A stretch of 64,000 nt of DNA from Planomonospora sp. ID67723 (GCF_015711605.1 NZ_JABTEZ010000002.1:868001-932000); one strand, 5' to 3'. Counted from the stretch's first letter, positions 49,546 through 59,299 are shown. Translations and numbers: made by a program. Notes: generated from the letters alone by a model not told the origin.

Positions 49546-50463
49546 TCAGCCGATGAGGCGTCTGCGCCAGTCGAGGGGGGTGACGGTGATGCTCTGCGAG
49601 GGGTCGCCGCTCCACTCCGCCGACAGGCCGGTCTCCCCGAGTGCGGCCACGACCTCCCGGCCGATGGACGCCGTCGTATCCGGTGAACCGTCGAAGCCGC
49701 CGTACAGGAGTGCCAATCCGCGCCCGGCCGCGGCCGAGTCCGTGCACTGGCTGTGGAAATAGACATAGCCCCGGGCGTCCGGTGCGCCCGCCGCCCCGAT
49801 CTCCGCCTGACCGCAGGTACGGCAGCAGGTGAAGTTCTCCCTCGCCGTGATGCCTGCGGCCTCCAGGAGGGCGAAGGCCCGGCTGAGCCGCTCCGGGTCC
49901 GTCTCCCCCTCCCAGGAGGCCTGCTCCCCGACGCGCTCCAGCCACAGCCGGTCCGCCAGCCGGCGTGCCTGTTCGGGAGAGACCGGCCGGCGGTCCCCTG
50001 ACACGAGATAGTCCTGCGCGATCTCGGCCAGCTGCGCCCGCGTCGCGTAACCACCCACGATCACTTCACGGATCCGCGCATCGAGCCGCTTGCGCTCGTC
50101 CTCGTCAAGCTCGAGAGGGGGCGGAGGCTCAGGGAGGCCCAGGTCCAGCCGGGTCCAGTTCAGGCCCGAGCCCCATTCGTCCTCCAGGCGCGCCCACCGG
50201 GTCATGGCCGCGACCACCGGCTCGGGCGTGTCGAGTATCGCCTGGTAGTGCCGGTCAGGTGCCCCGTCGCGGTGTTCCAGCACATATTCGTCCCCGGCTT
50301 CGTGCCATACCTGAATGAAGACACCGGGCAGGTCGGGGATCCGCTGGACGACCAGGAACCTGTTGTGCCGACCGCCCAGCCGGTTGACGAGTTCGGCGAG
50401 TCTCCCGGCGTCTGCCCGGACGTGCCGGTGACCGTCCTCTGTCAGTGCGGTAATTGCGAACAT
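49546..50463 (-). CDS. DUF6891-like hypothetical protein
   Basis: The 305-residue soluble protein has an N-terminal region of about 120 residues resembling immunity-type or SUKH-like small domains (not firmly), and a C-terminal part with IREVIVGGYATRAQLAEIAQDYL and FTCCRTCGQAEIG...GYVYFHSQCTDSAAAG, which fits the DUF6891 pattern. The CC..C..C cluster may bind zinc. Function unknown. ATG 50463 is used; GTG 50487 is possible. No clear ribosome site is visible. Confidence 0.6.
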   Translation of the reverse strand: MFAITALTEDGHRHVRADAGRLAELVNRLGGRHNRFLVVQRIPDLPGVFIQVWHEAGDEYVLEHRDGAPDRHYQAILDTPEPVVAAMTRWARLEDEWGSGLNWTRLDLGLPEPPPPLELDEDERKRLDARIREVIVGGYATRAQLAEIAQDYLVSGDRRPVSPEQARRLADRLWLERVGEQASWEGETDPERLSRAFALLEAAGITARENFTCCRTCGQAEIGAAGAPDARGYVYFHSQCTDSAAAGRGLALLYGGFDGSPDTTASIGREVVAALGETGLSAEWSGDPSQSITVTPLDWRRRLIG

Positions 50464-50468
50464 GCCGG

Positions 50469-50774
50469 TCACTCTGGCACAGGGCACGGACAGGCGATCA
50501 GCCGTTCACCGCACGGGGAAAGGCCCGCCGGCAGTCGCCCGGAGACACCCAGTTGCCTGAGGAAGTGGTGGCGGAGGTTGTCGGCCGTGCCGAGCCCGCT
50601 CAGCTCCCCGACCTTCGCGATCGGCAGGCCCGTCGATTCGAGCAGCCTCCGGGCACGTGCCAGGCGCTGGTCGAGCAACCACTGCAGCGGTGTCGTCCCG
50701 GTGGCTGCGCGCAGCCACCGGTAGAAGGTCCGGGGGCTCGTCGCGCCTCGTCGCGCCTCGTCGCGCCGGCTCAT
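50469..50774 (-). pseudogene. Fragment of an AraC/GlxA-type regulator
   Basis: The frame encodes SPRTFYRWLRAATGTTPLQW, LDQRLARARRLLESTGLPI and NLRHHFLRQLGVS, the C-terminal helix-turn-helix of GlxA-like AraC regulators, but the normal N-terminal amidase-like domain is absent and the last helix runs out of frame. It is joined in frame to a piece of a different winged-helix regulator upstream through a threefold 10-bp repeat (50737-50766). It is therefore a truncated relic. Confidence 0.65.
50737..50766. repeat. Threefold 10-bp tandem repeat at the junction of two regulator relics
   Basis: CTCGTCGCGC occurs three times head to tail exactly where the winged-helix relic meets the AraC relic. Confidence 0.8.
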
Positions 50775-50988
50775 CGACCGTGAGCGGCCGATCGTGGTCG
50801 CGGTCAGGAGGCCGGATTCTTCCAGGCGGTGGGTCTCTGGATGGAGAGCGGAGAGGCTGACTCCCAGCTCTTGCGCGAGGGATGTTGAGCGTCCAGGTCC
50901 GGTCGGTACGAAGACAGAGCGCGGCTAGGAGTCGTGCCTGCGTTTCGGCGCGGAAGACGGGTGCCGCACGAGCTCCGACGCTTCGCAT
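50761..50988 (-). pseudogene. Frameshifted winged-helix regulator fragment
   Basis: From ATG 50988 the frame reads VFRAETQARLLAALCLRTDR then TWTLNI. Skipping one base near 50880 continues LAQELGVSLSALHPETHRLE and ESGLLTATTIGRSRS, together a winged-helix domain of the type found before nucleotidyltransferase-like proteins. The single-base shift breaks the gene; downstream it is fused to the AraC fragment. Two intact operators stand at its start. Confidence 0.65.
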
Positions 50989-51018
50989 ATCGCGAAGATC
51001 TCTTCGTTATCATCGAAG
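50981..51018. promoter_or_regulatory. Twin operators CTTCG-N7-CGAAG
   Basis: CTTCGCATATCGCGAAG (50981-50997) and CTTCGTTATCATCGAAG (51002-51018) share 5-bp arms and a 7-bp centre and start 21 bp apart, two helical turns. The first overlaps the start of the frameshifted winged-helix gene. This is the layout of an autoregulated promoter. Confidence 0.6.
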
Positions 51019-51203
51019 CGTCAACTGATCGTATCCGATCGATCGCTCTCGGTTCGGGCGGTCGATCCTGGGATCATGAAGAGCAGCCAACGGGGAACCT
51101 CCCATCGGCGGCACCAACGTTGCCTGGCCTTTGGCGGGGCGCCGGTGCGGTGATGCGCGGGTGAACACCCCGTCAGCGGCGCCCTACGGATGCGCGGCGG
51201 GAG

Positions 51204-51620
51204 TCACCCGGCTCCGGTCACCCCTGATCCGGTGGCTCCGGCCCCGCCGTGGACGACCGGAGGGGAGGACGCCTCCCGCGCGTCGAGAAGCTCGTCCCAA
51301 TGCTCCTCGGTCCAGGCGCACAGGGCGTCCATCGGCCCGAGAAGGCTGCGGCCGAGCGGGGTCAGCCCGTATTCGACCCGCTGCACCGGATCGGCGTGGG
51401 CCGTCCGGCTCACCAGCCCGTCCCGCTCCAGGGAGCGCAGCGACTGGGTGAGCACCTTCGCGGAGACGCCCCGCAGGGGGACACGGAGCTCGGAGAAGCG
51501 GCGCGGCCCGTCCTCCAGGCAGCGGATGATCATCCCTGCCCACTTGTCGCCGACGCGGATCGGCGTGAGGCCGGAGGGGCACACCGGGTCGAACATGTCG
51601 GGGTCGAGAGGCTTCCTCAC
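51204..51620 (-). CDS. HxlR-family transcriptional regulator
   Basis: The 138-residue protein is a MarR-like winged helix of the HxlR type: CPSGLTPIRVGDKWAGMIIRCLEDGPRRF... LRGVSAKVLTQSLRSLERDGLVSR and VEYGLTPLGRSLL. The N-terminal Cys14 is the usual redox/electrophile-sensing position. GTG 51620 follows a TACGGT box by 6 nt. It is divergent from an NAD(P)-binding oxidoreductase gene, the standard target arrangement. The last 20 residues are Gly/Ala-rich. Confidence 0.87.
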   Translation of the reverse strand: MRKPLDPDMFDPVCPSGLTPIRVGDKWAGMIIRCLEDGPRRFSELRVPLRGVSAKVLTQSLRSLERDGLVSRTAHADPVQRVEYGLTPLGRSLLGPMDALCAWTEEHWDELLDAREASSPPVVHGGAGATGSGVTGAG

Positions 51621-51635
51621 GACTCCACCGTAGCC

Positions 51636-51653
51636 GGTAACCCGGAGGTAACC
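51636..51653. promoter_or_regulatory. Direct repeat GGTAACC, possible HxlR site
   Basis: GGTAACC occurs at 51636-51642 and 51647-51653, one helical turn apart, in the region between the HxlR gene and its divergent neighbour and just upstream of the HxlR -10 box. Confidence 0.45.
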
Positions 51654-51721
51654 GCCGGGCCGGATACCGTCCGGGCAGCGGCCGGCGACCGGGTCCGGCC
51701 CACGGGACGCGAGGTGCTGAC

Positions 51722-52420
51722 ATGAGCAGGATCGTCATCTTCGGGGCGGGCGGAAGGGCCGGAAGGGCGGCCGTGGAGGAGGCCCGCCGCCGTGGCCACC
51801 GGGTCACCGCGGTCGTGCGCGACCCGGCCCGGTACGGGGGTGCGGTGGCGGACGCCGGCCGGGCCGCCGGCGGGGACGGCGCGCCGGTCGTCACAGGCGG
51901 TGCCGCCGAGGAGGGAGGCGTGCCGATCGTCGCGGGTGATGTCACGGACGCGGACGCCGTCGCCCGGCTCGCGGCGGGGCACGATGCCGCGATCAGCGCC
52001 GCGGCCGACCTGGACGCGCGGCCCGAGGTCTTCTTCCCCGCCGCCGCCCGCGCCCTGACCGGCGGGCTGGCCCGGGCAGGGGTGGACCGGCTGCTGGTGG
52101 TCGGGCTGGCCTCCGTGCTGGAGACCGTGTCCGGGACGCTCCTGATGGACACCCCCGGCTACCCGCAGGAGTACCGCGGCTTCTACCTCGGGCACGCGGC
52201 CGGGAACGAGGCGCTGCGCGCCGCGGGCTCCGCTCTCGACTGGCTGGTCGTCAGCCCGGCCGGCGACTTCGACCACGGCGGCGGGCGCACCGGCCGCTAC
52301 CGCACGGCACCGGCCGAGGCGGCGAGCCGCATCTCCTACGCCGACTTCGCGGTCGCCCTGCTCGACGAGATCGACACTCCGAAGCACCACCGCACGCACC
52401 TCGGCGTGGAGGCGGGATGA
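51722..52420 (+). CDS. NAD(P)-binding (NmrA/SDR-like) oxidoreductase
   Basis: The 232-residue protein opens with the Rossmann motif IVIFGAGGRAGRAAVEEARRRGH and continues with AVVRDPARY, GDVTDADAVARLAAGHDAAISAAA and LLVVGLASVLE, typical of atypical short-chain dehydrogenases of the NmrA/NAD(P)H-binding group. Substrate unknown; such genes under HxlR control often detoxify quinones or aldehydes. Its stop overlaps the next gene, so both form an operon. Confidence 0.85.
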   Translation: MSRIVIFGAGGRAGRAAVEEARRRGHRVTAVVRDPARYGGAVADAGRAAGGDGAPVVTGGAAEEGGVPIVAGDVTDADAVARLAAGHDAAISAAADLDARPEVFFPAAARALTGGLARAGVDRLLVVGLASVLETVSGTLLMDTPGYPQEYRGFYLGHAAGNEALRAAGSALDWLVVSPAGDFDHGGGRTGRYRTAPAEAASRISYADFAVALLDEIDTPKHHRTHLGVEAG

Positions 52421-52878
52421 CGAAGGCGGAAGAAGCACCGGACGGCTCCGGCGGCCGGGCGGAAGAGGTCTTCGACAACCCGGACGGCTGGGTGGCCGAG
52501 CACATCCGCCGCTTCCTGGAGACGGACGGGCGGCCCCGGGCGGGGGTGGACGACCTGCTGCTGACGACCCGAGGCCGCCGGTCGGGCAGACTGCGCCGTA
52601 CGGTGCTGGTCTACGTGAGGGACGGCGACCGCTACGTCGTCACCGCCTCCAACAGGGGAGCGGCAGGCGATCCCGCGTGGTATCTCAACCTGGCCGAGAA
52701 CCCCGGAGTGGTGGTGCGGGTCGGTGCGGAGGAGTTCGCCGCGAACGCGCGGACCGCCGGAGCGGGGGAGAGGCCGCGGCTCTGGCGGCTCATGGTCGAG
52801 GCCATGCCGTCCTACCGGGACTACCAGGAGATGACGGACCGGGAGATCCCGGTGGTGATCCTCGAACGCGCGGGGTGA
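52417..52878 (+). CDS. F420H2-dependent (deazaflavin) nitroreductase-family protein
   Basis: The 153-residue protein has the split-barrel pattern of the Ddn family: LLTTRGRRSGRLRRTVLVYVRDGDRYVVTASNRGAAGDPAWYLNL and NPGVVVRVGAEEF. These enzymes reduce quinones or nitro compounds with reduced F420. The ATG overlaps the stop of the preceding oxidoreductase gene, making a two-enzyme HxlR-controlled operon that looks like a redox-detoxification unit. Confidence 0.88.
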   Translation: MTKAEEAPDGSGGRAEEVFDNPDGWVAEHIRRFLETDGRPRAGVDDLLLTTRGRRSGRLRRTVLVYVRDGDRYVVTASNRGAAGDPAWYLNLAENPGVVVRVGAEEFAANARTAGAGERPRLWRLMVEAMPSYRDYQEMTDREIPVVILERAG

Positions 52879-52897
52879 CGCGAGGCCGGGGCGGGCC

Positions 52898-53623
52898 TCA
52901 GCCCTCCAGCCAGACGTAGCCCGCGAACCGGCCGGTCGGGCGCTCCCTGCGGTGGGAGAACAGCTCGGGGGACTCGATGGTGCAGCGCGCGTCGTGGCGC
53001 ACGTCGCCGACTCCGGCCCTGACGAGCTGCGCGGTGATCCCCGCGCGCAGGTCCACCGCGGGCGTGCCCGCCCGGGTGGTCGCCCAGGTCTCCGGGACCG
53101 CCTCGGCCACCGAGGCCCGCATCTCCGCCGGGACCTCGTAGCAGAGCCCGCACGCGGCCGGTCCGATCAGCGCGACCATCCGGGAGGGCTCGGCGCCGCG
53201 CTCCGCCATCGCCGCGACCAGAGCGGGGACCACCCCGGCCATGGTGCCGGGCCGGCCCGAGTGGGCCGCGCCGACGATCCCGGCGACGGGATCGGCCAGC
53301 AGCACCGGGGCGCAGTCGGCCACCAGCACGCTCAGCGCGAGTCCCGGCACGTCCGTGCAGACCGCGTCCAGCGGGGGCGGCTCGTCACCGAACGGGGCGG
53401 TGACATGGCGGGCGCCGGCGCCGTGCACCTGTCGCATCATGACCACGCGCGCCGGGTCGACCCCGAGGTCCGCGGCGGTCCTGGCCCGGTTGCGCAGCAC
53501 CGCCTCCGGGTCGTCGCCCACGCCCCCGCCGAGGTTGCGGCTGCCGTACGGCGCGGCGCTCGTCCCGCCGTGCCGGTCGGTGAAGGCGGCGTGGATTCCG
53601 TCGGCGAGCTGGATGCGGTTCAC
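52898..53623 (-). CDS. pgeF: Peptidoglycan editing factor PgeF (laccase-domain protein)
   Basis: The 241-residue protein shows the YlmD/YfiH motifs FTDRHGGTS, MMRQVHGA, VLVADCAPVLLAD, AAHSGRPG (GW usually replaces GR) and PAACGLCYEV, with His and Cys residues that bind zinc. PgeF removes wrongly incorporated residues from cell-wall precursors. In many actinobacteria the gene follows ftsZ; here it stands next to a PASTA kinase gene, another cell-wall-linked function. Confidence 0.9.
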   Translation of the reverse strand: MNRIQLADGIHAAFTDRHGGTSAAPYGSRNLGGGVGDDPEAVLRNRARTAADLGVDPARVVMMRQVHGAGARHVTAPFGDEPPPLDAVCTDVPGLALSVLVADCAPVLLADPVAGIVGAAHSGRPGTMAGVVPALVAAMAERGAEPSRMVALIGPAACGLCYEVPAEMRASVAEAVPETWATTRAGTPAVDLRAGITAQLVRAGVGDVRHDARCTIESPELFSHRRERPTGRFAGYVWLEG

Positions 53624-53691
53624 CGGGGGAGGCTATCAAGCCGGGCGGGTTCCGTCCGCGGCGTGGACGGGTCGCGGGGTGGGGCAGGACC

Positions 53692-55605
53692 TCAGTGCCA
53701 GAGGGTGACCCGGGTCCCGGGCGGGGCGTTCTGGCCGCCGGGCGGGTGCTGGGCCAGCACCCGCCCCCGGTCTATCCCCTTCTTCACCCGCACCGCGAAC
53801 CCGGCCGCGCGGAGCTCGTCGCGCGCGGCCCGGATGTCCTTGAACATCACGTTGGGGATGACGATGACGTTGTCGCCGGTGACGTTCTCGCCGTTGTTCT
53901 CCCACGGCCAGTGCCACTCGACGCTGCACGCCGACAACGTCAGGTTGATCACCTCGCCCTTGTCGATCTCGGCGTTGGGCCGGGGATCCTGGGCGATGAT
54001 CGTGCACGGCTCGGCGCCGTCGGTCTGCTCGACGAACCTGGGATCGAAGCCCGCGCCGCGCAGCATGCCCTCGGCCTCGTCGCGGTGCATCCCGATGACG
54101 TCGGGCATCAGCAGGCCCGCGCTCACGATCAGGTCGACCTTGCTGCCCTCCTTGACGGGATTGCCCACGGCGGGACTGGTCCGTATCACCTGGCCGCGCG
54201 GGACGGTCTCACTGGCCTGCTTCTTGACGTCGTCGACGAGCAGACCGGCCTCGGCCAGCTTCTCCCTCGCCGCGTTGACCTCCAGGCCGACCGCGTTGGG
54301 CACGTTCACCCGCTTGGGGCCCGCCGAGGCGACGAGGACCAGCTTGGAGCCGGGCTTCGCCTCGGTGCCCGCGACGGGGGCGATCCGCAGCACGTTGCCC
54401 TTGGGGACCTTCTCGTCGTGCTCCGCCTCGCCGATCTCGACCTGGAAGCCGGCCTTCCTGGCCTGGTTCTCGGCGATCGTGATGTTCTGGCCGACCAGCT
54501 CGGGCACGGTGACCGTGCTGTTCTGGGAGAACATCCAGCCGGTCACGCCGACCGCGGCGATCATCACCACGGCCAGGGCGACCAGGAACCAGTTCGGCCG
54601 GACCCCCTTCCCCGGCCGGGCCCGGGGCGGTGCCTGGCCGGCGGGCCCGTTGGGCAGGTCGGCCCGGGGCTGGATCAGGGTGTGGTTGGCCGGGGCGGGC
54701 GGCGCGGTCGGAACCGGGAGCGACGGCACCGGTCCCGAGGGGATCGGGCCGCTCTCCCTGGGCAGCATCCGGTGCGCGTCGACCGCGGCCACCAGCATCG
54801 CCGTGGCGTCGGCCGGGCGGTTCGCGGGGTCGCGGGCCGTCGCCCGGGCGACCAGGGTGTCCAGCAGCGGCGGGCACTCCGGCAGGAACGACGAGGGCAC
54901 CGGCACGGTGTCGTGGACGTGCCGGTAGGCCACCGACATCGGGGTCTCGCCCTCGTACGGCTGGCGGCCGGTGAGGATCTCGAACAGCATGATCCCGGCG
55001 GCGTAGACGTCGCTGCGCGCGTCGGCGGTGCCGGAGGTCACCTGCTCGGGCGACATGTAGCCGATGGTGCCGATCATGACGCCGGTGCGCGTCTGGTTGC
55101 TCGCCTCGATCGCGCGGGCCAGGCCGAAGTCCACGACCTTGACCCGGCCGTCATCGGTGAGCAGCACGTTCTCCGGTTTGACGTCCCGGTGGATCAGCCC
55201 GGTCTGGTGCGCGGCGCCCAGGGCGGCGAGCACCGGGATCAGGACCTCCAGGGCCTCCCTGGCGGGGAGCCTGCCCCGCTCGCGGAGCACGTCGCGCAGG
55301 GTGCGGCCCGGCACGTACTCCATCGAGAGGTAGACGTTGTCCCCGTCGGTGCCCTGGTCGAAGACGTGCACCACGTTGGGGTGCGAGAGGCTCGCCACCG
55401 ACTTGGCCTCGCCGATGAACCGCCGCACGAAGGCGGGATCCTCGGCGAGGGAGCGGTGCATCACCTTGACGGCGACCGTACGGTCGAGCCGGACGTCCAG
55501 GGCCAGGTAGACGGTGGCCATGCCACCCCGGGCGATCCGGGACTCAACGCGGTAACGCCCGTCGAGGAGTTTCCCGACGAGGGGGTCGGTTAGCGTCGTG
55601 TCCAC
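53692..55605 (-). CDS. PASTA-domain serine/threonine protein kinase
   Basis: The 637-residue kinase has a cytoplasmic kinase domain (about 18-280; Gly loop ARGGMATVYLA, Lys47, HRDVKPEN with Asp141, DFGLA 159-163, SPEQ), a Pro-rich linker, one membrane helix (about 338-359) and four extracellular PASTA repeats (about 363-637). The domains resemble PknB/PknL, which sense muropeptides or lipid II. The GTG start lies 7 nt after a TAAACT box, so the message may be leaderless. Nearby is an Rv2175c-family gene, whose mycobacterial homologue is a PknL substrate. Confidence 0.93.
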   Translation of the reverse strand: MDTTLTDPLVGKLLDGRYRVESRIARGGMATVYLALDVRLDRTVAVKVMHRSLAEDPAFVRRFIGEAKSVASLSHPNVVHVFDQGTDGDNVYLSMEYVPGRTLRDVLRERGRLPAREALEVLIPVLAALGAAHQTGLIHRDVKPENVLLTDDGRVKVVDFGLARAIEASNQTRTGVMIGTIGYMSPEQVTSGTADARSDVYAAGIMLFEILTGRQPYEGETPMSVAYRHVHDTVPVPSSFLPECPPLLDTLVARATARDPANRPADATAMLVAAVDAHRMLPRESGPIPSGPVPSLPVPTAPPAPANHTLIQPRADLPNGPAGQAPPRARPGKGVRPNWFLVALAVVMIAAVGVTGWMFSQNSTVTVPELVGQNITIAENQARKAGFQVEIGEAEHDEKVPKGNVLRIAPVAGTEAKPGSKLVLVASAGPKRVNVPNAVGLEVNAAREKLAEAGLLVDDVKKQASETVPRGQVIRTSPAVGNPVKEGSKVDLIVSAGLLMPDVIGMHRDEAEGMLRGAGFDPRFVEQTDGAEPCTIIAQDPRPNAEIDKGEVINLTLSACSVEWHWPWENNGENVTGDNVIVIPNVMFKDIRAARDELRAAGFAVRVKKGIDRGRVLAQHPPGGQNAPPGTRVTLWH

Positions 55606-55680
55606 CTGCTCGAGTTTACGGGCGTTTTGCCATTCCCCGGGTGCCCGCCAGACAAACCGATGCGGATACGTGGCGTTCGT

Positions 55681-56634
<954 letters not shown>

Positions 56635-56638
<4 letters not shown>

Positions 56639-57852
56639 GGGTTCTCCTGGAATCGGAGGGGCGAGCAGAGCCCCGCCAGTCCTTGCTGGTCGCCGGCCTC
56701 CTCCAGCAGGAGGTCGGCGGTGAGCGGGGCCAGCAGCACGCCGCCCCGGTGGTGCCCGGTGGCCAGCCACAGGCCCGGCAGGGCCGTGGGGCCGATCAGC
56801 GGCAGGTTGTCCGGGGTGCCCGGGCGAAGTCCCGCCACCACGTCGGCCACCTCCAGCTCGGTCACGCCGGGCACCAGCTCCCGCGCGTCGCGCAGCAGCT
56901 CCCACAGCCCCCCGGCGGTCACCCGGGTGTCGAAGCCCAGTTCCTCCTGGGTGGCCCCGAGGACCAGCTCCCCGTCGCCGCGCGGCACCAGGTAGACGTA
57001 CGAGCCGTGCACGACCCCGCGCACGCATCGCCGCAGGATCGGCTCGGGGGAGCGCAGCCGCATGATCTGGCCCTTGACCGGGCGGACCGGGGGGAGCACC
57101 TCGGGGGGCAGCCCCTCCATCGCGCCCGACCAGGCTCCGGCCGCCAGTACCACCCGCTCGGCGCGGACCACCTCGCCGGAGGGGCCGGTGGACGTCCCGG
57201 CGCCCGGCGCGAGCCGTACGCCGACGACCGCCTCGCCGGAACGCTCCAGCCCCGCCACCCGGGCGGGGACCATGTCGACACCCCGCCGTTCCAGCGCCGC
57301 CAGCAGGGCCCGGGTGACCCGCCGGGGGTCCACCCAGGCGTCCCCCCGGGCCAGCAGCCCACCGCGGACGGCGGGGGCGAGCATCGGCTCCAGCCGGCGG
57401 CACTCGCGCCCCGTCAGCCGCTCGACCGGCAGGTCGAGCTTGCCCATGAAGGCCGCGAGCTCGTCCAGCGCCGCCAGGTCGTCGGAGCCGAAGGCGACCT
57501 CCAGCATGCCGTCGGCGCGGTAGTCGAGGTCACCGAGGTCACGGCCGCTGTCGGCGGCGAGCTCGGCCGCGAACGCGGGCCAGCGCGCCAGCGAGGCCAG
57601 GCCCAGCCGGAGCAGCGGCTCCTCGGTGTAGGTCACCTCGCTGACGGGCGCGAGCATGCCCGCGGCGGCGTGCGAGGCCGCGGCGGCGGAGGCGGGGGCG
57701 GGGTCGACCACCGCCACCCGAAGGCCGCGCCGGGCCGCGCGCCAGGCCGTCGAGAGGCCGATGAGGCCGCCGCCGATCAGCAGGAGGTCGTAGGCGGTCC
57801 GGGGACCGGGGGAAGAACTGCGGGCAGAGGCCGGTACGGCCGTGTGCGGCAT
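56635..57852 (-). CDS. thiO: Glycine oxidase ThiO
   Basis: The 405-residue FAD oxidase has the dinucleotide loop LLLIGGGLIGLSTAWRAARRG (about 24), PVRPVKGQIMRL, GSYVYLVPRGDGELVLGATQEE and ATGHHRGGVLLAP, typical of ThiO and the DAO superfamily. It oxidises glycine to the imine used for thiazole formation. It is first in thiO-thiS-thiG. The ATG follows GGAG by 6 nt, immediately after a TPP riboswitch that can mask it. Confidence 0.93.
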
Positions 57853-57861
57853 GGTCGCTCC

Positions 57862-57951
57862 GCTCCCTTCGCCGGCATGATCCGGATCAGGTTCCTGGCG
57901 GTCGAGGGCCTGCAGCCCTCCTCTCAGCCCGATGGATGCCGGGCTCCCGCG
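57862..57951 (-). promoter_or_regulatory. TPP riboswitch (THI element)
   Basis: On the minus strand the leader reads GGGAGCCCGGCATCC, then CTGAGAGG, and CCTGATCCGGATCATGCC followed by GGCGAAGGGAG, all highly conserved parts of the TPP aptamer. It ends a few bases before the thiO ribosome site, so ligand binding probably blocks translation initiation of the thiO-thiS-thiG operon. Confidence 0.93.
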
Positions 57952-57966
57952 CGTCTTACGCCTCCC

Positions 57967-57994
57967 ACCTTAGGCCCTGCCACAACACGTTCAA
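57967..57994 (-). promoter_or_regulatory. Promoter of the riboswitch-controlled thi operon
   Basis: Read on the minus strand, TTGAAC (57989-57994) and TAAGGT (57967-57972) are 16 bp apart; the start point would be about 57960, just upstream of the aptamer. Confidence 0.6.
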
Positions 57995-58064
57995 TGCGGC
58001 GAATGTGAGGTAAATACCGTTTTTATGATCGAACCACTGTTGGCGGGGGGTCGGTCCCGGCGCT

Positions 58065-58070
58065 TAGGGT
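58065..58070 (+). promoter_or_regulatory. -10 box for a probable leaderless flavoprotein transcript
   Basis: TAGGGT ends 7 nt before GTG 58078; TTGGCG at 58040-58045 is a possible -35 box 19 bp upstream. Confidence 0.45.
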
Positions 58071-58077
58071 CGGTGAT

Positions 58078-59250
58078 GTGAATCGTGTCGTGGTGGTTGG
58101 CGCCGGCCTGGCCGGTGTGCGGAGCGTCGAAGCGTTACGGGCCCGCGGGTTCGGCGGTGAGATCACGCTGATCGGGGACGAGCCGCATCGTCCCTACGAT
58201 CGCCCGCCGCTGTCCAAGGCGGTGCTGCTGGGCGAGACCGACTCCACGGTCGTCGACTCCGACCTGGACGCGCTGGAGGTGGACTTCCGCGCGGACGTGG
58301 CCGCCAAGGGGCTGCGCCAGGGCGTGGTGGAGACCACCGAGGGCGAGCTGGCCTACGACGGCCTGGTCATCGCCACCGGCGCGAGCCCGATCCGGCTGCG
58401 CGGCGACGGCCCGCAGCACGTGCTGCGCACCATCGACGACGCCCTCGGCCTGCGCGCCCGCCTCACCGGGGGCACGCGGGTCGTCGTCATCGGAGCGGGC
58501 TGGATCGGCGCCGAGGTCGCCACCGCCGCCCGCAGGGCCGGGTGCGCCGTCATCGTCGTCGAGGCCGCCCCCCATCCGCTGGCCGCCGCGCTGGGTCCCG
58601 TCGGGGCGCACACCGCCCCCTGGTACGGCCAGGCCGGGGTCGACCTGCGCGTGGGCACCGCGGTCGCCTCCGTCGACGGCGCCGGGCTCACCCTCGCCGA
58701 CGGCTCCACCGTCGAGGCCGACGTCGTGGTCACCGGTGTCGGAGTGCGGCCCTCGGTGGAGTGGCTGGCCGGTTCCGGCGTCGAGCTGGACAACGGGGTC
58801 GCCACCGACGAGCACCTGCGCACCTCGATGCCCGGCGTGGTCGCGGTGGGCGACTGCGCGGCCTGGTGGTCGCGCCGGTACGGCCGCCGCCTGCGGGTCG
58901 AGCACTGGGACACCGCGCTGGGCGCCCCCGACGTGGCCGCGGCCGTGCTGCTGGGCGACGACGCGGTCTACGACCCGGTCCCCTACTTCTGGTCCGAGCA
59001 GTTCGGCCACATGGTGCAGTACGCCGGCGACCACTCCGGAGCCCGCCTCGTCCAGCGCGGCGACCCGGCCGCCGGCCGCCCGTGGGCGGCCTGCTGGGTG
59101 TCCCCCGACGACAGGCTCACCGCCGTCCTCGCCGTGGACCGCCCCCGCGACCTTCTCCAGGGCCGCCGCCTCATCGAGGGCGGCCAGACGGTCGACGTCG
59201 ATCGCCTGGCCGACCCTGCGATAGCGTTGCGCGACTGTACGGCGGCGTAA
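58078..59250 (+). CDS. NAD(P)/FAD-dependent ferredoxin-reductase-like oxidoreductase
   Basis: The 390-residue protein has an FAD loop VVVVGAGLAGVRSVEALRARGF, the RPYDRPPLSK segment, the NAD loop VVVIGAGWIGAEVATAARRAG and TSMPGVVAVGDCAAW, characteristic of ferredoxin/rhodocoxin reductases. It probably supplies electrons to a ferredoxin-P450 or dioxygenase system encoded elsewhere. It is divergent from the thi operon across a 225-bp region holding the riboswitch. Confidence 0.88.
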   Translation: MNRVVVVGAGLAGVRSVEALRARGFGGEITLIGDEPHRPYDRPPLSKAVLLGETDSTVVDSDLDALEVDFRADVAAKGLRQGVVETTEGELAYDGLVIATGASPIRLRGDGPQHVLRTIDDALGLRARLTGGTRVVVIGAGWIGAEVATAARRAGCAVIVVEAAPHPLAAALGPVGAHTAPWYGQAGVDLRVGTAVASVDGAGLTLADGSTVEADVVVTGVGVRPSVEWLAGSGVELDNGVATDEHLRTSMPGVVAVGDCAAWWSRRYGRRLRVEHWDTALGAPDVAAAVLLGDDAVYDPVPYFWSEQFGHMVQYAGDHSGARLVQRGDPAAGRPWAACWVSPDDRLTAVLAVDRPRDLLQGRRLIEGGQTVDVDRLADPAIALRDCTAA

Positions 59251-59299
59251 CCTCGCCGCTGGTGTTTGGCGAAGGGCTCGATGTGGTAGTGGTGGGTTC

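Noticed and set aside
49314-50054. Minus-strand open frame of 246 codons
   Set aside because: It is Ser/Arg/Pro-rich, mirrors another frame of the DUF6891-like gene and shows no motif.
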